Below are positions 25,972 through 34,721 of a stretch of DNA of 40,516 bases, one piece after another (position 1 is the first letter of the stretch; each line of letters begins with the position of its first letter). The position numbers and the translations under genes are program-made. The notes under the pieces were generated by a model, which did not search any database, was not told where the DNA came from, and saw only the letters and a list, made by a program, of their open reading frames with translations. Source of the stretch: an uncultured Porphyromonadaceae bacterium. GTDB taxonomy: Bacteria; Bacteroidota; Bacteroidia; Bacteroidales; Muribaculaceae. The stretch lies in assembly GCA_947174235.1 (NCBI GenBank), contig CAMWID010000025.1:1-40516 (forward strand). The letters are read 5' to 3'.

Positions 25972-26484
25972 TCATATGAGTTTTTCAAACGCTTTGCGGG
26001 AGCCTCTTTCATAGACAACTTCCCCGCAATACTCAAAACCACATTTCCCAATCAGACGCAACATTGCAAAATTGTCGAAATTTGTGTCTACACGGAAACT
26101 GCCTATTCCTTTTTCTGCGGCATAAAATTCAACAGCCTTCATGAAGCGCGCCCCGACGCCATTGCCCTGGGCGTGTTGAGACACGGCAATTCTATGAACT
26201 ACCACATATTCCTGATCCGACAGCCATTCTCCCTCAAGCCGGTCATATGCAGGTTCTCCGTCAAACACAACGGCGCCATATGCCACCACCTCTCCTCGTG
26301 TTTCCAAAACAAATGCCACATCTCTTGCCATGTCGGCGACCACATGCACAACGTTAGGATAATTCTCATCCCACTGTTGCTTTCCTTCCGCCAACATCCG
26401 CGACACAGCGTCTTTTAATATTTTCTCCACCGCCGGAATATCTCCCGCGACAGCTTTCCGAAATATATATTTATCTTGACTCAT
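25972..26484 (-). CDS. GNAT family N-acetyltransferase
   Basis: A 170-residue GNAT protein. The frame is open to 26631, but the start at 26484 (MSQDKYIFRKAVAGDIPAVEKIL) is chosen since it begins at the typical first strand of the fold and lies just after a consensus promoter. The acetyl-CoA loop is VHRIAVSQHAQGNGVGARFM (Q-x-x-G-x-G), and the late VDTNFDNFAMLRLIGKCGF is the usual helix-4 and beta-5 region. The substrate is unknown; the closest general resemblance is to small-molecule acetyltransferases with a DxxN(F) end motif. It is transcribed towards the repeat array, whose hairpins would end its message. It is divergent from the M48 protease gene. Confidence 0.88.
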   Translation of the reverse strand: MSQDKYIFRKAVAGDIPAVEKILKDAVSRMLAEGKQQWDENYPNVVHVVADMARDVAFVLETRGEVVAYGAVVFDGEPAYDRLEGEWLSDQEYVVVHRIAVSQHAQGNGVGARFMKAVEFYAAEKGIGSFRVDTNFDNFAMLRLIGKCGFEYCGEVVYERGSRKAFEKLI

Positions 26485-26494
26485 ATTTGAATTG

Positions 26495-26525
26495 CAAAAA
26501 TAACAAAAAAAGCGGGATGCCACAA
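26495..26525 (-). promoter_or_regulatory. Bacteroidetes-type promoter of the GNAT gene
   Basis: On the - strand, TTG (complement of 26523-26525), a 20-base spacer and TATTTTTG (complement of 26495-26502) give a full consensus match. Transcription would start only a few bases before the ATG at 26484, so the message would be nearly leaderless. Confidence 0.55.
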
Positions 26526-26690
26526 TATTTGCCCCCACGAACAAGTCTTTTGATAAGACAATAGATTCCAAACGGATTCCCGATGTATCTCTCCACAAAG
26601 ATCCTGCCGAACTATCACAAAGTAAGGACAACTCTTTGGCAAGTTCGAATGTTTTTAATTAACAACCAAGAAAATAAAAATCTATAAATT

Positions 26691-27530
26691 ATGACAGGAT
26701 TAAAGAATATAGGTATGACACGCAAGATACGTTCCTTTGCCGTAGCTGTCACGATGGCGTCCGCCTCATGCCTTATGTTTTCCGGATGTTCTTCCACCGG
26801 ACTAAATATGTCGTCACTTATGAGCGGCGCCTCAAAAGCCATTCAGGCTGCCACGGTATCAGATTCGGAAATACAAAACTATGTGCACGAATACATTACC
26901 TATTCAGACCAACAAAACAATATAGCGCCTGCATCGAGCGAATATTCCAAACGTCTCGCCAAACTTACCAACGGTCTGACTTCGGTGGATGGCGTCCCCC
27001 TGAATTTCAAAGTATACCTCACGAATGATGTAAACGCTTTTGCATGCGCGGATGGAAGCGTGAGGGTATATTCCGGTCTTATGGATCGTATGACAGATGA
27101 TGAAGTGCTCGGAGTCATCGGACACGAAATCGGACATGTGGCGCACAAGGATACCAAAAACGCATTCAAACAGGCGTTGCTCAATTCCGCTATACTTGAC
27201 GGAATCGCATCTACAGGCTCCACAGCGGCTGCATTGACACAGTCGCAGCTCGCTCAGTTAGGTTCAACTTTAATCAGCGCAAAATATTCACGCTCGCAGG
27301 AAAGCAACGCCGACGACTATGGATATGATTTTCTGAAAGCCAACGGTAAAAATCCATGGGCAATGGCTATGGCGTTCTCGAAACTTGAGTCTATGGAAGC
27401 GGCGGGACAGACTTCCGGCATGGCTCAGATGTTTTCATCTCATCCCGCCACCCCCGACCGTATTAAGCATATTGTCGAGAGATGCAACAAAGACAAAATC
27501 GCGCCTCCCAAAGGATGCAATCTTAAATAG
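26691..27530 (+). CDS. M48-family metalloprotease lipoprotein
   Basis: A 279-residue zinc protease. Residues 11-32 are a lipoprotein signal with lipobox MFSGC and acylated C33, so it is membrane-anchored on the periplasmic side. The zinc site is HEIGH (H145, E146, H149) with the third ligand E204 in SQESNADDY, as in M48 (BepA/LoiP/Oma1-like) enzymes. These degrade or help assemble misfolded outer-membrane proteins. The ATG at 26715 (MTRKIRS) is an alternative start. It is a single gene: the divergent GNAT lies upstream and a 12-bp terminator follows. No TPR domain is present, unlike BepA, so it is of the short LoiP-like type. Confidence 0.92.
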   Translation: MTGLKNIGMTRKIRSFAVAVTMASASCLMFSGCSSTGLNMSSLMSGASKAIQAATVSDSEIQNYVHEYITYSDQQNNIAPASSEYSKRLAKLTNGLTSVDGVPLNFKVYLTNDVNAFACADGSVRVYSGLMDRMTDDEVLGVIGHEIGHVAHKDTKNAFKQALLNSAILDGIASTGSTAAALTQSQLAQLGSTLISAKYSRSQESNADDYGYDFLKANGKNPWAMAMAFSKLESMEAAGQTSGMAQMFSSHPATPDRIKHIVERCNKDKIAPPKGCNLK

Positions 27531-27568
27531 CGGCAGTTACCAAAATTTTGGATCAAAACATATCACAC

Positions 27569-27603
27569 CGGGGCAAGCGGAATCTCTAATACCGCTTGCC
27601 CCG
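27569..27603 (+). terminator. Terminator of the M48 protease gene
   Basis: cggggcaagcgg at 27569-27580 pairs perfectly with 27592-27603 (12 bp, 11-base loop), followed by the T-rich ctttcttc. It is 38 bases after the stop. Confidence 0.85.
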
Positions 27604-27691
27604 CTTTCTTCCCGATACACGTCTGACACCCTTCCGAGCGAGTCCTTTAAACAAGGGACGAAAACTTTTGTAAAATTATTTTAATGAAGTT

Positions 27692-27718
27692 GTAACATTC
27701 CGGATGTTTTTAAGTCAT
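27692..27718 (+). promoter_or_regulatory. Possible ECF-type, autoregulated promoter
   Basis: gtaac at 27692-27696 and gtcat at 27714-27718, 17 bases apart, fit the general ECF pattern of an AAC-type -35 and a GTC-type -10. It lies ~100 bases before the sigma gene at 27824, where an autoregulatory promoter would be expected. Weak motifs; no TAnnTTTG element was found in the gap. Confidence 0.3.
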
Positions 27719-27823
27719 ATTTATAGAAGCAAGGCGACGGGATCGCCTTTCATCCCTATCGAGTCTGAGATCCGGACTTCCGGTCATGGGACATAGACGG
27801 GAACTAAGCGAATTATCTGACAG

Positions 27824-28321
27824 ATGAACGAAACCCGGTTCAAAAATTGCGTGATGCCGCTACATAAAACTCTCTATACTTACGCGCTCACCATCCTTAA
27901 GGATGAGGGCGACGCACAAGACTGTATACAGGAGGCATTCACACGACTTTGGGAAAACCGGAATCGGCTTGAGAATGTCGATAACGTATCAGCATATGCC
28001 ACTGTGACGGTAAGAAACATCGCCATCACTATGGCAAGCCGGGCAAAAGCAACATTCTCTTCTCTAAACGACGGACCTCCCGAGATCCCCGACACCGGGG
28101 CATCTCCGGCTAATTTCACAGAAAACCGCGACAATGTCCGACAGATAGCCCGACTGCTCCGCGACCTGCCCGACAATCAGAGGAAAGTTATTACCCTCAG
28201 CACAATGGCGGGAATGTCGACATCCGAAATAAAAGAAGCGACAGGACTTTCCGAAGACAACGTCAGAGTGCTCCTTTCAAGAGGAAGAAAGAAACTTCGT
28301 GAACTCTTCTCTAAAACATGA
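27824..28321 (+). CDS. ECF-type RNA polymerase sigma factor
   Basis: A 165-residue sigma-70 family protein with only regions 2 and 4. Region 2 is at ~8-75 (LYTYALTILKDEGDAQDCIQ, then EAFTRLWENRNRL) and region 4 at ~105-160 (LRDLPDNQRKVITLS ... GMSTSEIKEATGLSEDNVRVLLSRGRKKL), a helix-turn-helix that contacts the -35 box. It redirects RNA polymerase to a small regulon. The next gene starts 25 bases after its stop and encodes a single-span membrane protein, and the third gene is DUF4252, a combination often seen in Bacteroidetes. The signal is unknown. Confidence 0.93.
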   Translation: MNETRFKNCVMPLHKTLYTYALTILKDEGDAQDCIQEAFTRLWENRNRLENVDNVSAYATVTVRNIAITMASRAKATFSSLNDGPPEIPDTGASPANFTENRDNVRQIARLLRDLPDNQRKVITLSTMAGMSTSEIKEATGLSEDNVRVLLSRGRKKLRELFSKT

Positions 28322-28346
28322 CCTCTCACCTCTAAAACACAGACAT

Positions 28347-29201
28347 ATGACAGACAAAGAATTAAATACCGTCAGACATCTGACTGAAAAATTTTTCAAC
28401 GCAACCCTTTCCGCCTCTGAGGAACAGGCTCTCTACAGTTATGCCGAAGAGCTTGCCGGAGATAATCCATCCTCCCTGACCTCTGATCCGCAGCTTCTAA
28501 ATGACCTTGAATTGATCCGATCTCTCAAACGTCATTCAGAAGCTACGCTGGAGGCTCTTACTCTCCTCACTCCCCCTTCTCTTGAGACAACTCTGGAAAA
28601 CCACATCTCCCGACTCGCAAGAACTGACAGAAAAAAATTCTTTTTCAAACGAGCGATTTCCCTCTCCTCAGCCGCCGCGATATTGGCGGCTGTCGCTACC
28701 ATCGGATTCAAAGCTTATGACCAATCCGGCAATGAAAAACCGGTGGCACACACATACGCCACACTGTCTGCCCCTTTGAATGATCAGGAAATTAAAACTT
28801 CAGAAACAGAATCCCCCAACCTGAACACCCATTCCTTTAACGCGACTGAAAAGTCTCTGACTCACCCGGCAGCCAAAGCATCACATGCCCCCAAGACACG
28901 GCATGCACTTCCCTCAGAACCCTCTCTACAAACAGCGACAGCCGTACTTGCATCCGTGCAGGAAAAAATCATCCTGCCTGATTTTGCCGATCCGGAGATC
29001 AACATAATGCCTCTCATAGCCGCCGCGTCAATCGACCCCTCTTCGGTCGTTATGCAACCGCTCTCAACCATAAGCCAGACAGTATGCAACGTCTATGAAT
29101 CGGTCGACGCCGTATCTATGTCTTTCGCAGGGATAAGCGATGCCCTTGACCTCGTAAATTCTTCCCTCGCCCTGGTGTCGCCATCTTCCATCGACTTATG
29201 A
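28347..29201 (+). CDS. Single-span membrane protein, probable anti-sigma partner
   Basis: A 284-residue protein. The ATG at 28347 (MTDKELNTVRHLTEKFF) is preferred to 28299, which would overlap the sigma gene. Residues 1-100 are helical and cytoplasmic, including the segment TPPSLETTLENHISRLA at ~75-91, common in Bacteroidetes proteins encoded next to ECF sigma factors. One membrane helix follows at ~103-121 (AISLSSAAAILAAVATIGF), then a Ser/Thr-rich extracytoplasmic tail. Size, topology and position suggest that it holds the sigma factor at the membrane, but no classical zinc anti-sigma motif (HxxxCxxC) is present, so the role is inferred. Confidence 0.7.
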   Translation: MTDKELNTVRHLTEKFFNATLSASEEQALYSYAEELAGDNPSSLTSDPQLLNDLELIRSLKRHSEATLEALTLLTPPSLETTLENHISRLARTDRKKFFFKRAISLSSAAAILAAVATIGFKAYDQSGNEKPVAHTYATLSAPLNDQEIKTSETESPNLNTHSFNATEKSLTHPAAKASHAPKTRHALPSEPSLQTATAVLASVQEKIILPDFADPEINIMPLIAAASIDPSSVVMQPLSTISQTVCNVYESVDAVSMSFAGISDALDLVNSSLALVSPSSIDL

Positions 29202-29242
29202 ATTTCTATCAATCAACCAAATATAACAATAACCATTAAAAT

Positions 29243-29728
29243 ATGAATACGCTTATACGACTCATCTTCACGGTCTTGATCGGTATCTCCGCCATAACCG
29301 CGAACGCAGGAAATCCTAAAAAATATTTTGAGGATCTTTCTTCCAGTCCCAATTTTGATTACACATACATATCTCCGCTGATGCTGAAAGCAATGGGCGA
29401 CCAATACCTGTCGCACGACAGATCCGGCGGTCTCCCTGTAAAGAGCAGTCAGATCTCCTATATAGAGACCGTCTACACAATTGGCGACGGCATGAACGAA
29501 AAACTATGGAAAGCAATAACTTCCATAAAAAAAGACAATAAACTGGAAACCCTCACGACGAAAAAGAAAGATTTCTACCGTTACGATGTGTTCGCCAAGC
29601 TTTCCGGCGATCAGAAATATTTCACAAATCTTCTTGTGATCACCCAAGACGGAGCCGAAAACGTCAGCGTTGTTTACATGGAGGGGAAAATACCTGTAAA
29701 CACCCTGCAGACCTCTCTGGCGCAATAA
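29243..29728 (+). CDS. DUF4252-type exported protein
   Basis: A 161-residue protein with a signal peptide (MNTLIRLIFTVLIGISAITA, then NAG). The body fits the DUF4252 pattern: an early YFEDLSSSPNFDYTYISPLML segment, a middle KLWKAITSIKKDNKLE helix and a C-terminal strand pair (TNLLVITQDGAENVSVVYMEGKI). DUF4252 genes recur downstream of ECF sigma genes in Bacteroidetes; their function is not known. It is 41 bases after the membrane-partner gene, completing a three-gene sigma / membrane partner / exported protein set. Confidence 0.75.
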   Translation: MNTLIRLIFTVLIGISAITANAGNPKKYFEDLSSSPNFDYTYISPLMLKAMGDQYLSHDRSGGLPVKSSQISYIETVYTIGDGMNEKLWKAITSIKKDNKLETLTTKKKDFYRYDVFAKLSGDQKYFTNLLVITQDGAENVSVVYMEGKIPVNTLQTSLAQ

Positions 29729-29948
29729 AATCTACTTAAGCGCCTGACCGGGCGATGATAATATAAAGAGCATCGCCTCAATCAAAAACATGTTTTAACT
29801 GATGTTATTAAACTTTATGACTATCAATTTGTCTATATTAATAATGTCAGTTTTAATGGCATATTGCCATTATACCGATATGCCACCGGTTCAATCTACC
29901 GGTGTGACGGAAGGCGACATTCCGAACCGACATAAGACTTTTATACAT
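29729..29948 (+). other. Gap before the TlpA-like lipoprotein gene
   Basis: 220 bases. ggcgatg near 29752 pairs with catcgcc near 29771, a weak terminator for the sigma-factor group, and caccggt (29884-29890) pairs with accggtg (29898-29904) in the likely leader of the next gene. The reading frame is open from 29802, but the product before 29949 looks non-coding: it has no good start context and its hydrophobic stretch would sit before a second, complete lipoprotein signal. Confidence 0.4.
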
Positions 29949-30947
29949 ATGAAAAAGCGAATAATACCATTTTTTATAAGCGGAATGGCGCTGTTGGCAG
30001 CCTGTTCGCACCAGAAACCCTCTTTAGAGATATCCCTGCCAGACAAATTCGAGGGACTGACTGTGGAGCTCATCAATTTTCTTGATTCCGCATCCATTTC
30101 TTCCGCCGTAGTGAAAGACGGGAAAGCGATACTCGGCAATCTCCCGGAAAAGCCGGTTTTCGCCTCTGTGCTGATCGACGGAAGAACACGGGCGTTCTAT
30201 ATTTCCGAAAGCGGCGAGGCATCTCTCACAGACTCGGTGACAACTGCATTCGGAACTCCGCTCAACGACAAATTCTCGACATTGCTTTCCAGACTTGATT
30301 CGATAGAAAACCTTGATGACGTGGAAGCATACGTAGACTTCGTTGAAAAAAGCTATAATGACAACAAAGACAATCCAATAGGATCATATTTTGGAATCGA
30401 ATGGCTGAAATATGCCGACTACGACAAGATCGACAGTATTCTCTCAAAGGCTCCGGAAGCACTGCGAGAATCCCCTAAGACGAATTATTACAAGAATTTT
30501 GCGAAATTGCGAGCCGCCACAGCCCCCGGACAACCGTACATCGATTTTGAGGGTGAGACTCTGGATGGCGCGAACATTAATTTCTCTTCACTTGTTAAAC
30601 CCGGTGTATACACCCTCGTTGACTTCTGGGCAAGCTGGTGTCCGTACTGCATCAAAGAGCTTCCGGACATCGCATCCCTATACGAGAAGTGGAAAGGAAA
30701 TGGGCTTGAAATCGTAGGTGTGGCGGTAAGGGACACTCCCGACGATTCAAAAGCCGCAGTCAACAAGCATAACATAACCTGGCCGGTGATCCTTAACACT
30801 CAGAGAAAACCTTACGATATATATGGTTTCTCCGGAATCCCTCACCATATGCTGATAGGTCCTGACGGGAAAATAGTATCGCGGGATGAATCCATTTCCC
30901 AGATCGATGCCCGTCTGCAGGCAGCCAAGGATGCAGGTCCCAGATAA
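29949..30947 (+). CDS. TlpA-like thioredoxin lipoprotein with DUF4369 N-terminus
   Basis: A 332-residue protein. The ATG at 29949 is chosen because it starts a clean lipoprotein signal (MKKRIIPFFISGMALLAACS, acylated C19). Residues ~25-125 resemble DUF4369, the usual N-terminal domain of Bacteroidetes TlpA-like proteins, and ~195-330 are a thioredoxin fold with the redox pair C231-P-Y-C234 in WASWCPYCIKELP. It is likely a periplasmic disulfide reductase or isomerase, attached to a membrane. The acyl-CoA synthetase gene begins 9 bases after its stop, so the two are cotranscribed although their functions are not obviously related. Confidence 0.9.
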   Translation: MKKRIIPFFISGMALLAACSHQKPSLEISLPDKFEGLTVELINFLDSASISSAVVKDGKAILGNLPEKPVFASVLIDGRTRAFYISESGEASLTDSVTTAFGTPLNDKFSTLLSRLDSIENLDDVEAYVDFVEKSYNDNKDNPIGSYFGIEWLKYADYDKIDSILSKAPEALRESPKTNYYKNFAKLRAATAPGQPYIDFEGETLDGANINFSSLVKPGVYTLVDFWASWCPYCIKELPDIASLYEKWKGNGLEIVGVAVRDTPDDSKAAVNKHNITWPVILNTQRKPYDIYGFSGIPHHMLIGPDGKIVSRDESISQIDARLQAAKDAGPR

Positions 30948-30956
30948 TCTGTCTTT

Positions 30957-32648
30957 ATGTTTAGGAAAGAAAAAAAGCAGTCTGCCGACTGCACGGCTCA
31001 CTCTCTCAACCACATAATTGAAAACGCGATTAAAAGCAATTGGGAACTTCCCGCCCTGTCCGATATGGGAGGTGCCGGTTTCAAGTTCTCCGAAGTGGCT
31101 GAGAATATCGCCAGACTCCATATCCTATATCAGGCTGCCGGAATAAAGCAAGGCGACAAGATAGCGATTTGTGGCAAAAATTCCGCCCAATGGGCAATAG
31201 CGTTTATCAGCTGTCTCGCTTACGGCGCCGTGGCAGTGCCCATTCTTCACGAGTTCAAACCGGAAAATATCCATACCCTCGTCAATCACAGCGAAGCCAG
31301 ACTCCTTTTCATAGACAAAGCAATCTTCGGCAATCTTGATGAAAAGGAACTGGGCAACCTCACCGGAGCCATATATCTTTCGGAAGAGGGTCTGGCTTTT
31401 TCAAGAAGCAAGAAGCTTTCGGAAGCAAGAAAGGAGATCAACAAGCTTTTCGGCAAAAAATATCCTGACTCGTTCTCCCGTAATGACGTGAGCTATTATA
31501 AAGATTCGCCGGAGGATCTCGCGGTCATCAACTATACTTCAGGATCCACAGGAACTCCCAAGGGGGTGATGCTCCCTTTCCGTAGCCTATGGAGCAATAT
31601 CCGGTATTGTATAGACGACCTTAAATTCCTCAAACCCGGCGACGGTATGGTCAACATGCTCCCGCTCGGGCATCTATACGGAATGGTGATAGAAATGCTT
31701 CATCCTTTTGTAAAAGGTTGTCACTGTCATTTCCTTACCAAAGTGCCTTCTCCGAAAGTCCTGCTCGCGGCATTCGCGGAAGTACGTCCGAAACTCGTCA
31801 TAACCGTCCCGCTCGTAATAGAAAAAATCATCCGGGCAAAAGTGTTTCCCAAAATTCATACCCCCCTGATGTCGTTCCTGCTCAAGGTGCCGCTCGTAAA
31901 TGACAGGATCTACTCAAAGATAAAGGATTCTATTATAAATGCGTTTGGCGGTCAGGTGATTGAAATCATAATCGGCGGAGCGCCCCTCAACGCGGAGGTT
32001 GAGAAATTTCTCTGCCGTATCGGCTTCCCGCTCACGGTGGGATATGGCATGACCGAATGCGGTCCGCTGCTCACTTATGCCCCACCCTCCGCCACAAGAC
32101 CACATACGGTGGGAAGGATAGTCGACAGGATGGAAATCAAGATTGATTCCCCCGATCCGGAAAAGATCCCCGGAAATATTCTTGTCAAAGGTGCCAATGT
32201 GATGCAGGGATATTATAAAAACCAAAAGGCTACCGACGAAGTGTTCCCAGGCAACGACGGATGGATGAACACCGGAGACATGGGCACAGTATCCAAAGAC
32301 GGACTGATATCCATTAGCGGACGTTCAAAAACAATGATACTCGGGCCCTCCGGACAGAATATCTATCCGGAAGAGATTGAACAGAAAATCAACAATATGC
32401 CTTATGTGGCGGAATCTCTTGTAATAGATGATCATGGGAAGCTCGTGGCGCTGATTGTCCCCGACATGGACGCAGCAGCGGCAAAAGGGTTGAAATCCGG
32501 AGACATTGAAAAGATAATGGATCAGAACATCCGGGAAGTCAATAAAAATCTTGAGGCATATAGCCGGCTCGGCTCACACCGCCTTATGGACAAAGAATTT
32601 GAAAAGACTCCTAAACGGAGCATCAAGCGTTTTCTTTATCAAGTCTGA
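30957..32648 (+). CDS. Long-chain acyl-CoA synthetase (AMP-forming)
   Basis: A 563-residue ANL-superfamily enzyme that activates fatty acids with ATP and CoA. Seen: the P-loop motif YTSGSTGTPKG at about residues 194-204, the MTECGP motif (GYGMTECGP), the hinge region GWMNTGDMG ... SISGRSKTMIL, and a C-terminal lysine-containing end (FEKTPKRSIKRFLY). It acts at the cytoplasmic side of the membrane. The length and the 'SRGLM-like' order suit the FadD/long-chain type, but chain-length preference cannot be read off. It follows the TlpA-like gene by 9 bases and is ended by a shared terminator with nth. Confidence 0.9.
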   Translation: MFRKEKKQSADCTAHSLNHIIENAIKSNWELPALSDMGGAGFKFSEVAENIARLHILYQAAGIKQGDKIAICGKNSAQWAIAFISCLAYGAVAVPILHEFKPENIHTLVNHSEARLLFIDKAIFGNLDEKELGNLTGAIYLSEEGLAFSRSKKLSEARKEINKLFGKKYPDSFSRNDVSYYKDSPEDLAVINYTSGSTGTPKGVMLPFRSLWSNIRYCIDDLKFLKPGDGMVNMLPLGHLYGMVIEMLHPFVKGCHCHFLTKVPSPKVLLAAFAEVRPKLVITVPLVIEKIIRAKVFPKIHTPLMSFLLKVPLVNDRIYSKIKDSIINAFGGQVIEIIIGGAPLNAEVEKFLCRIGFPLTVGYGMTECGPLLTYAPPSATRPHTVGRIVDRMEIKIDSPDPEKIPGNILVKGANVMQGYYKNQKATDEVFPGNDGWMNTGDMGTVSKDGLISISGRSKTMILGPSGQNIYPEEIEQKINNMPYVAESLVIDDHGKLVALIVPDMDAAAAKGLKSGDIEKIMDQNIREVNKNLEAYSRLGSHRLMDKEFEKTPKRSIKRFLYQV

Positions 32649-32668
32649 AAGATAAATTCATTAAAAAT

Positions 32669-32714
32669 TCAAAAGGGGACATGCAGCCGCTATGGACAGC
32701 ATGCCCCCTTTTGA
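32669..32714. terminator. Bidirectional terminator between the acyl-CoA synthetase gene and nth
   Basis: tcaaaaggggacatgc (32669-32684) pairs with 32699-32714 with one mismatch in 16. Runs of A on the left arm and T on the right give U-tracts on both strands, fitting two convergent genes. Confidence 0.85.
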
Positions 32715-32749
32715 TTTCGGGTTACGTAGGCTATTTCATTTGCCTCAAA

Positions 32750-33424
32750 TCATATCTTGTCTACAAGCGATGGAATCTTTCCGGATTTCCGCTCTCTTTC
32801 GTATGTGCGGCACCATTGTCTGATACCGCAGTCACCACATTCCGGCTTCCTTGCCTTGCAGACATACCTGCCGTGCAATATCAGCCAATGATGAGCCTTG
32901 GGTGCGATTTCTCCGGGGATATGTCGCATGAGGGTTTTCTCCGTAGCCAAAGGGGTCTTGGAATTATTTGTCAGACCGATCCTGTTGCTGACGCGAAACA
33001 CATGGGTATCGACTGCCATCGCCGCCTTGTTCCATACTACAGCAAGCATGACATTGGCTGTTTTACGCCCTACTCCCGGAAGCTTCATAAGATTGTCAAT
33101 ATCGGAGGGCATCTCCCCTCCGAACTCCTCCTCAAGCACTTTCGCCGCCCGGATAAGATGACGTGTCTTGTTGTTGGGAAACGTCACACTGCGGATATAA
33201 GGAAAGACCTCCTCTTCTGTGGCAGCCGCCAGCGACGCCGGATCAGGATAGGCTTCAAACAGCGGGGGCGTGACCATATTCACCCGTTTATCTGTACACT
33301 GGGCTGAAAGTATCACCGCAAGAAGCAGATGAAAAGGGGTGTCATAATGCAACTCGGTTTCTGGAGACGGCATATTGTCGGAAAACCAAGCGATTATGTT
33401 GTCATATCTCTCTTTTATTGTCAA
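32750..33424 (-). CDS. nth: Endonuclease III (DNA glycosylase/AP lyase)
   Basis: A 224-residue base-excision repair enzyme that removes oxidised pyrimidines and cuts the abasic strand. The helix-hairpin-helix LPGVGRKTANVML holds the catalytic K121; the second catalytic residue is D139 in AVDTHVFRV. The [4Fe-4S] cluster ligands are C189, C196, C199 and C205 (C-x6-C-x2-C-x5-C), exactly the Nth spacing. The length is usual. It lies 40 bases downstream of pheS on the same strand, probably on the same message, and ends at the terminator shared with the acyl-CoA synthetase gene. Confidence 0.96.
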   Translation of the reverse strand: MTIKERYDNIIAWFSDNMPSPETELHYDTPFHLLLAVILSAQCTDKRVNMVTPPLFEAYPDPASLAAATEEEVFPYIRSVTFPNNKTRHLIRAAKVLEEEFGGEMPSDIDNLMKLPGVGRKTANVMLAVVWNKAAMAVDTHVFRVSNRIGLTNNSKTPLATEKTLMRHIPGEIAPKAHHWLILHGRYVCKARKPECGDCGIRQWCRTYERERKSGKIPSLVDKI

Positions 33425-33464
33425 AGCATATGAATTTTAGATTGAGAAGGATACCTTTACGGTA

Positions 33465-34490
33465 TCAGCGCGCTGACTCGAACTCGGCAAGGAAACGCAC
33501 GTCATTCTCGCTGAACATTCTCAGGTCTTTTACCCTGTACTTGAGATTGGTGATACGTTCGATTCCCATTCCGAAGGCATATCCCGTATACACCTCGGGA
33601 TCTATCCCGCAAGACCGGAGGACATTGGGATCTACCATGCCGCAGCCGAGGATCTCCACCCAGCCGGTACCTTTGCAGAATGCGCATCCCTTGCCGCCGC
33701 AGAGGTCACAGCTTATATCCATTTCCGCCGAAGGCTCCGTAAAGGGGAAATAAGAGGGACGCAGACGTATCTTCGTCTCTACCCCGAACATCTCCTTTGC
33801 GAAGTTGAGAAGCACCTGCTTGAGATCGGCGAATGATACATTCTTGTCAATATAAAGCCCCTCCACCTGATGGAAAAAGCAATGGGCACGTGCAGAGATC
33901 GCCTCGTTGCGGTATACCCTGCCGGGACATACTATACGGATCGGCGGCTGTGTTTTCTCCATTACGCGGGTCTGTACGGATGAAGTGTGGGTGCGCAACA
34001 ATACATCCACAGGATCACGTGAAATAAAGAATGTGTCCTGCATATCGCGTGCCGGATGATCCGCGGGGAAGTTGAGCGACGAGAACACGTGCCAGTCATC
34101 TTCGATCTCAGGACCTTCGGCAATAGTGAACCCCATTCCTGAAAAAATGCGGATGATGTCATCTTTCACGATAGACAGCGGATGACGTGAACCCACGGGA
34201 AACGGAGTCGCCGTTCTGGTAAGGTCGATCGAAGAGGCTTCATTATCCGCACCTGCCGACAATTGTTCCTTAAGGATGTTGATCTTGTCTGTAACCTCGT
34301 TTTTCAGTTGATTCAACAGCTGCCCGAGCTCGCGCTTGCTCTCCGCAGGCACATTTCGGAAATCTGCCATCAGGGCAGACACCACACCTTTCTTGCTCAA
34401 ATATTTTATACGGAGATCTTCCACCTCCTGCACATTCGAAGCCGTGGCGGCAGCCACCTCTTCTCTTATACTCTTTATCTTGTCTATCAT
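33465..34490 (-). CDS. pheS: Phenylalanine--tRNA ligase alpha subunit
   Basis: A 341-residue class II aminoacyl-tRNA synthetase subunit; with PheT it forms the alpha2-beta2 enzyme that charges tRNA-Phe. An N-terminal coiled-coil region (~1-85) precedes the catalytic domain: motif 2 (CPGRVYRNEAISARAHCFFHQ), the phenylalanine pocket region and motif 3 (YTGYAFGMGIERI). The segment CDLCGGKGCAFCKGTGW near residue 270 has four cysteines in two CxxC-like pairs, as in many bacterial PheS proteins. pheT is not adjacent, which is common in Bacteroidetes. The gene is divergent from the SIMPL-domain gene across a 231-base gap. Confidence 0.96.
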   Translation of the reverse strand: MIDKIKSIREEVAAATASNVQEVEDLRIKYLSKKGVVSALMADFRNVPAESKRELGQLLNQLKNEVTDKINILKEQLSAGADNEASSIDLTRTATPFPVGSRHPLSIVKDDIIRIFSGMGFTIAEGPEIEDDWHVFSSLNFPADHPARDMQDTFFISRDPVDVLLRTHTSSVQTRVMEKTQPPIRIVCPGRVYRNEAISARAHCFFHQVEGLYIDKNVSFADLKQVLLNFAKEMFGVETKIRLRPSYFPFTEPSAEMDISCDLCGGKGCAFCKGTGWVEILGCGMVDPNVLRSCGIDPEVYTGYAFGMGIERITNLKYRVKDLRMFSENDVRFLAEFESAR

Positions 34491-34721
34491 TGTAGTTCGG
34501 ATTGTCTGTTTTGCTCACGAAATTACCGGAACGACATCCGGAGTCAGAAGCAATTCTCTTTATTTCGCGAAATTACTAAAAAAATCTTGAATTCGATGTA
34601 TCATATCTCCATTTTCAATGTTATTTAAATAGAGAAGACTTGGAAAACGTGATCATTCCACCTTATCCAAAATCCAAACGATTTTCATTATAAATATTTT
34701 ACTAATTTTTATTTAATTCTT
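34491..34721. other. Divergent promoter region of pheS and the SIMPL gene
   Basis: 231 bases, very A/T-rich toward the + strand gene. On the - strand a TAATTTCG (one base from the TAnnTTTG consensus) lies near 34563-34570 but lacks a good TTG partner. No T-box or other leader motif was recognised upstream of pheS. Confidence 0.3.

Noticed and set aside
26485..26631. 49-residue N-terminal extension of the GNAT protein
   Set aside because: It covers a consensus promoter and does not resemble the GNAT fold; the fold begins at 26484.
29802..29948. 49-residue N-terminal extension of the TlpA-like lipoprotein
   Set aside because: A complete lipoprotein signal begins at 29949; an extension would bury it.
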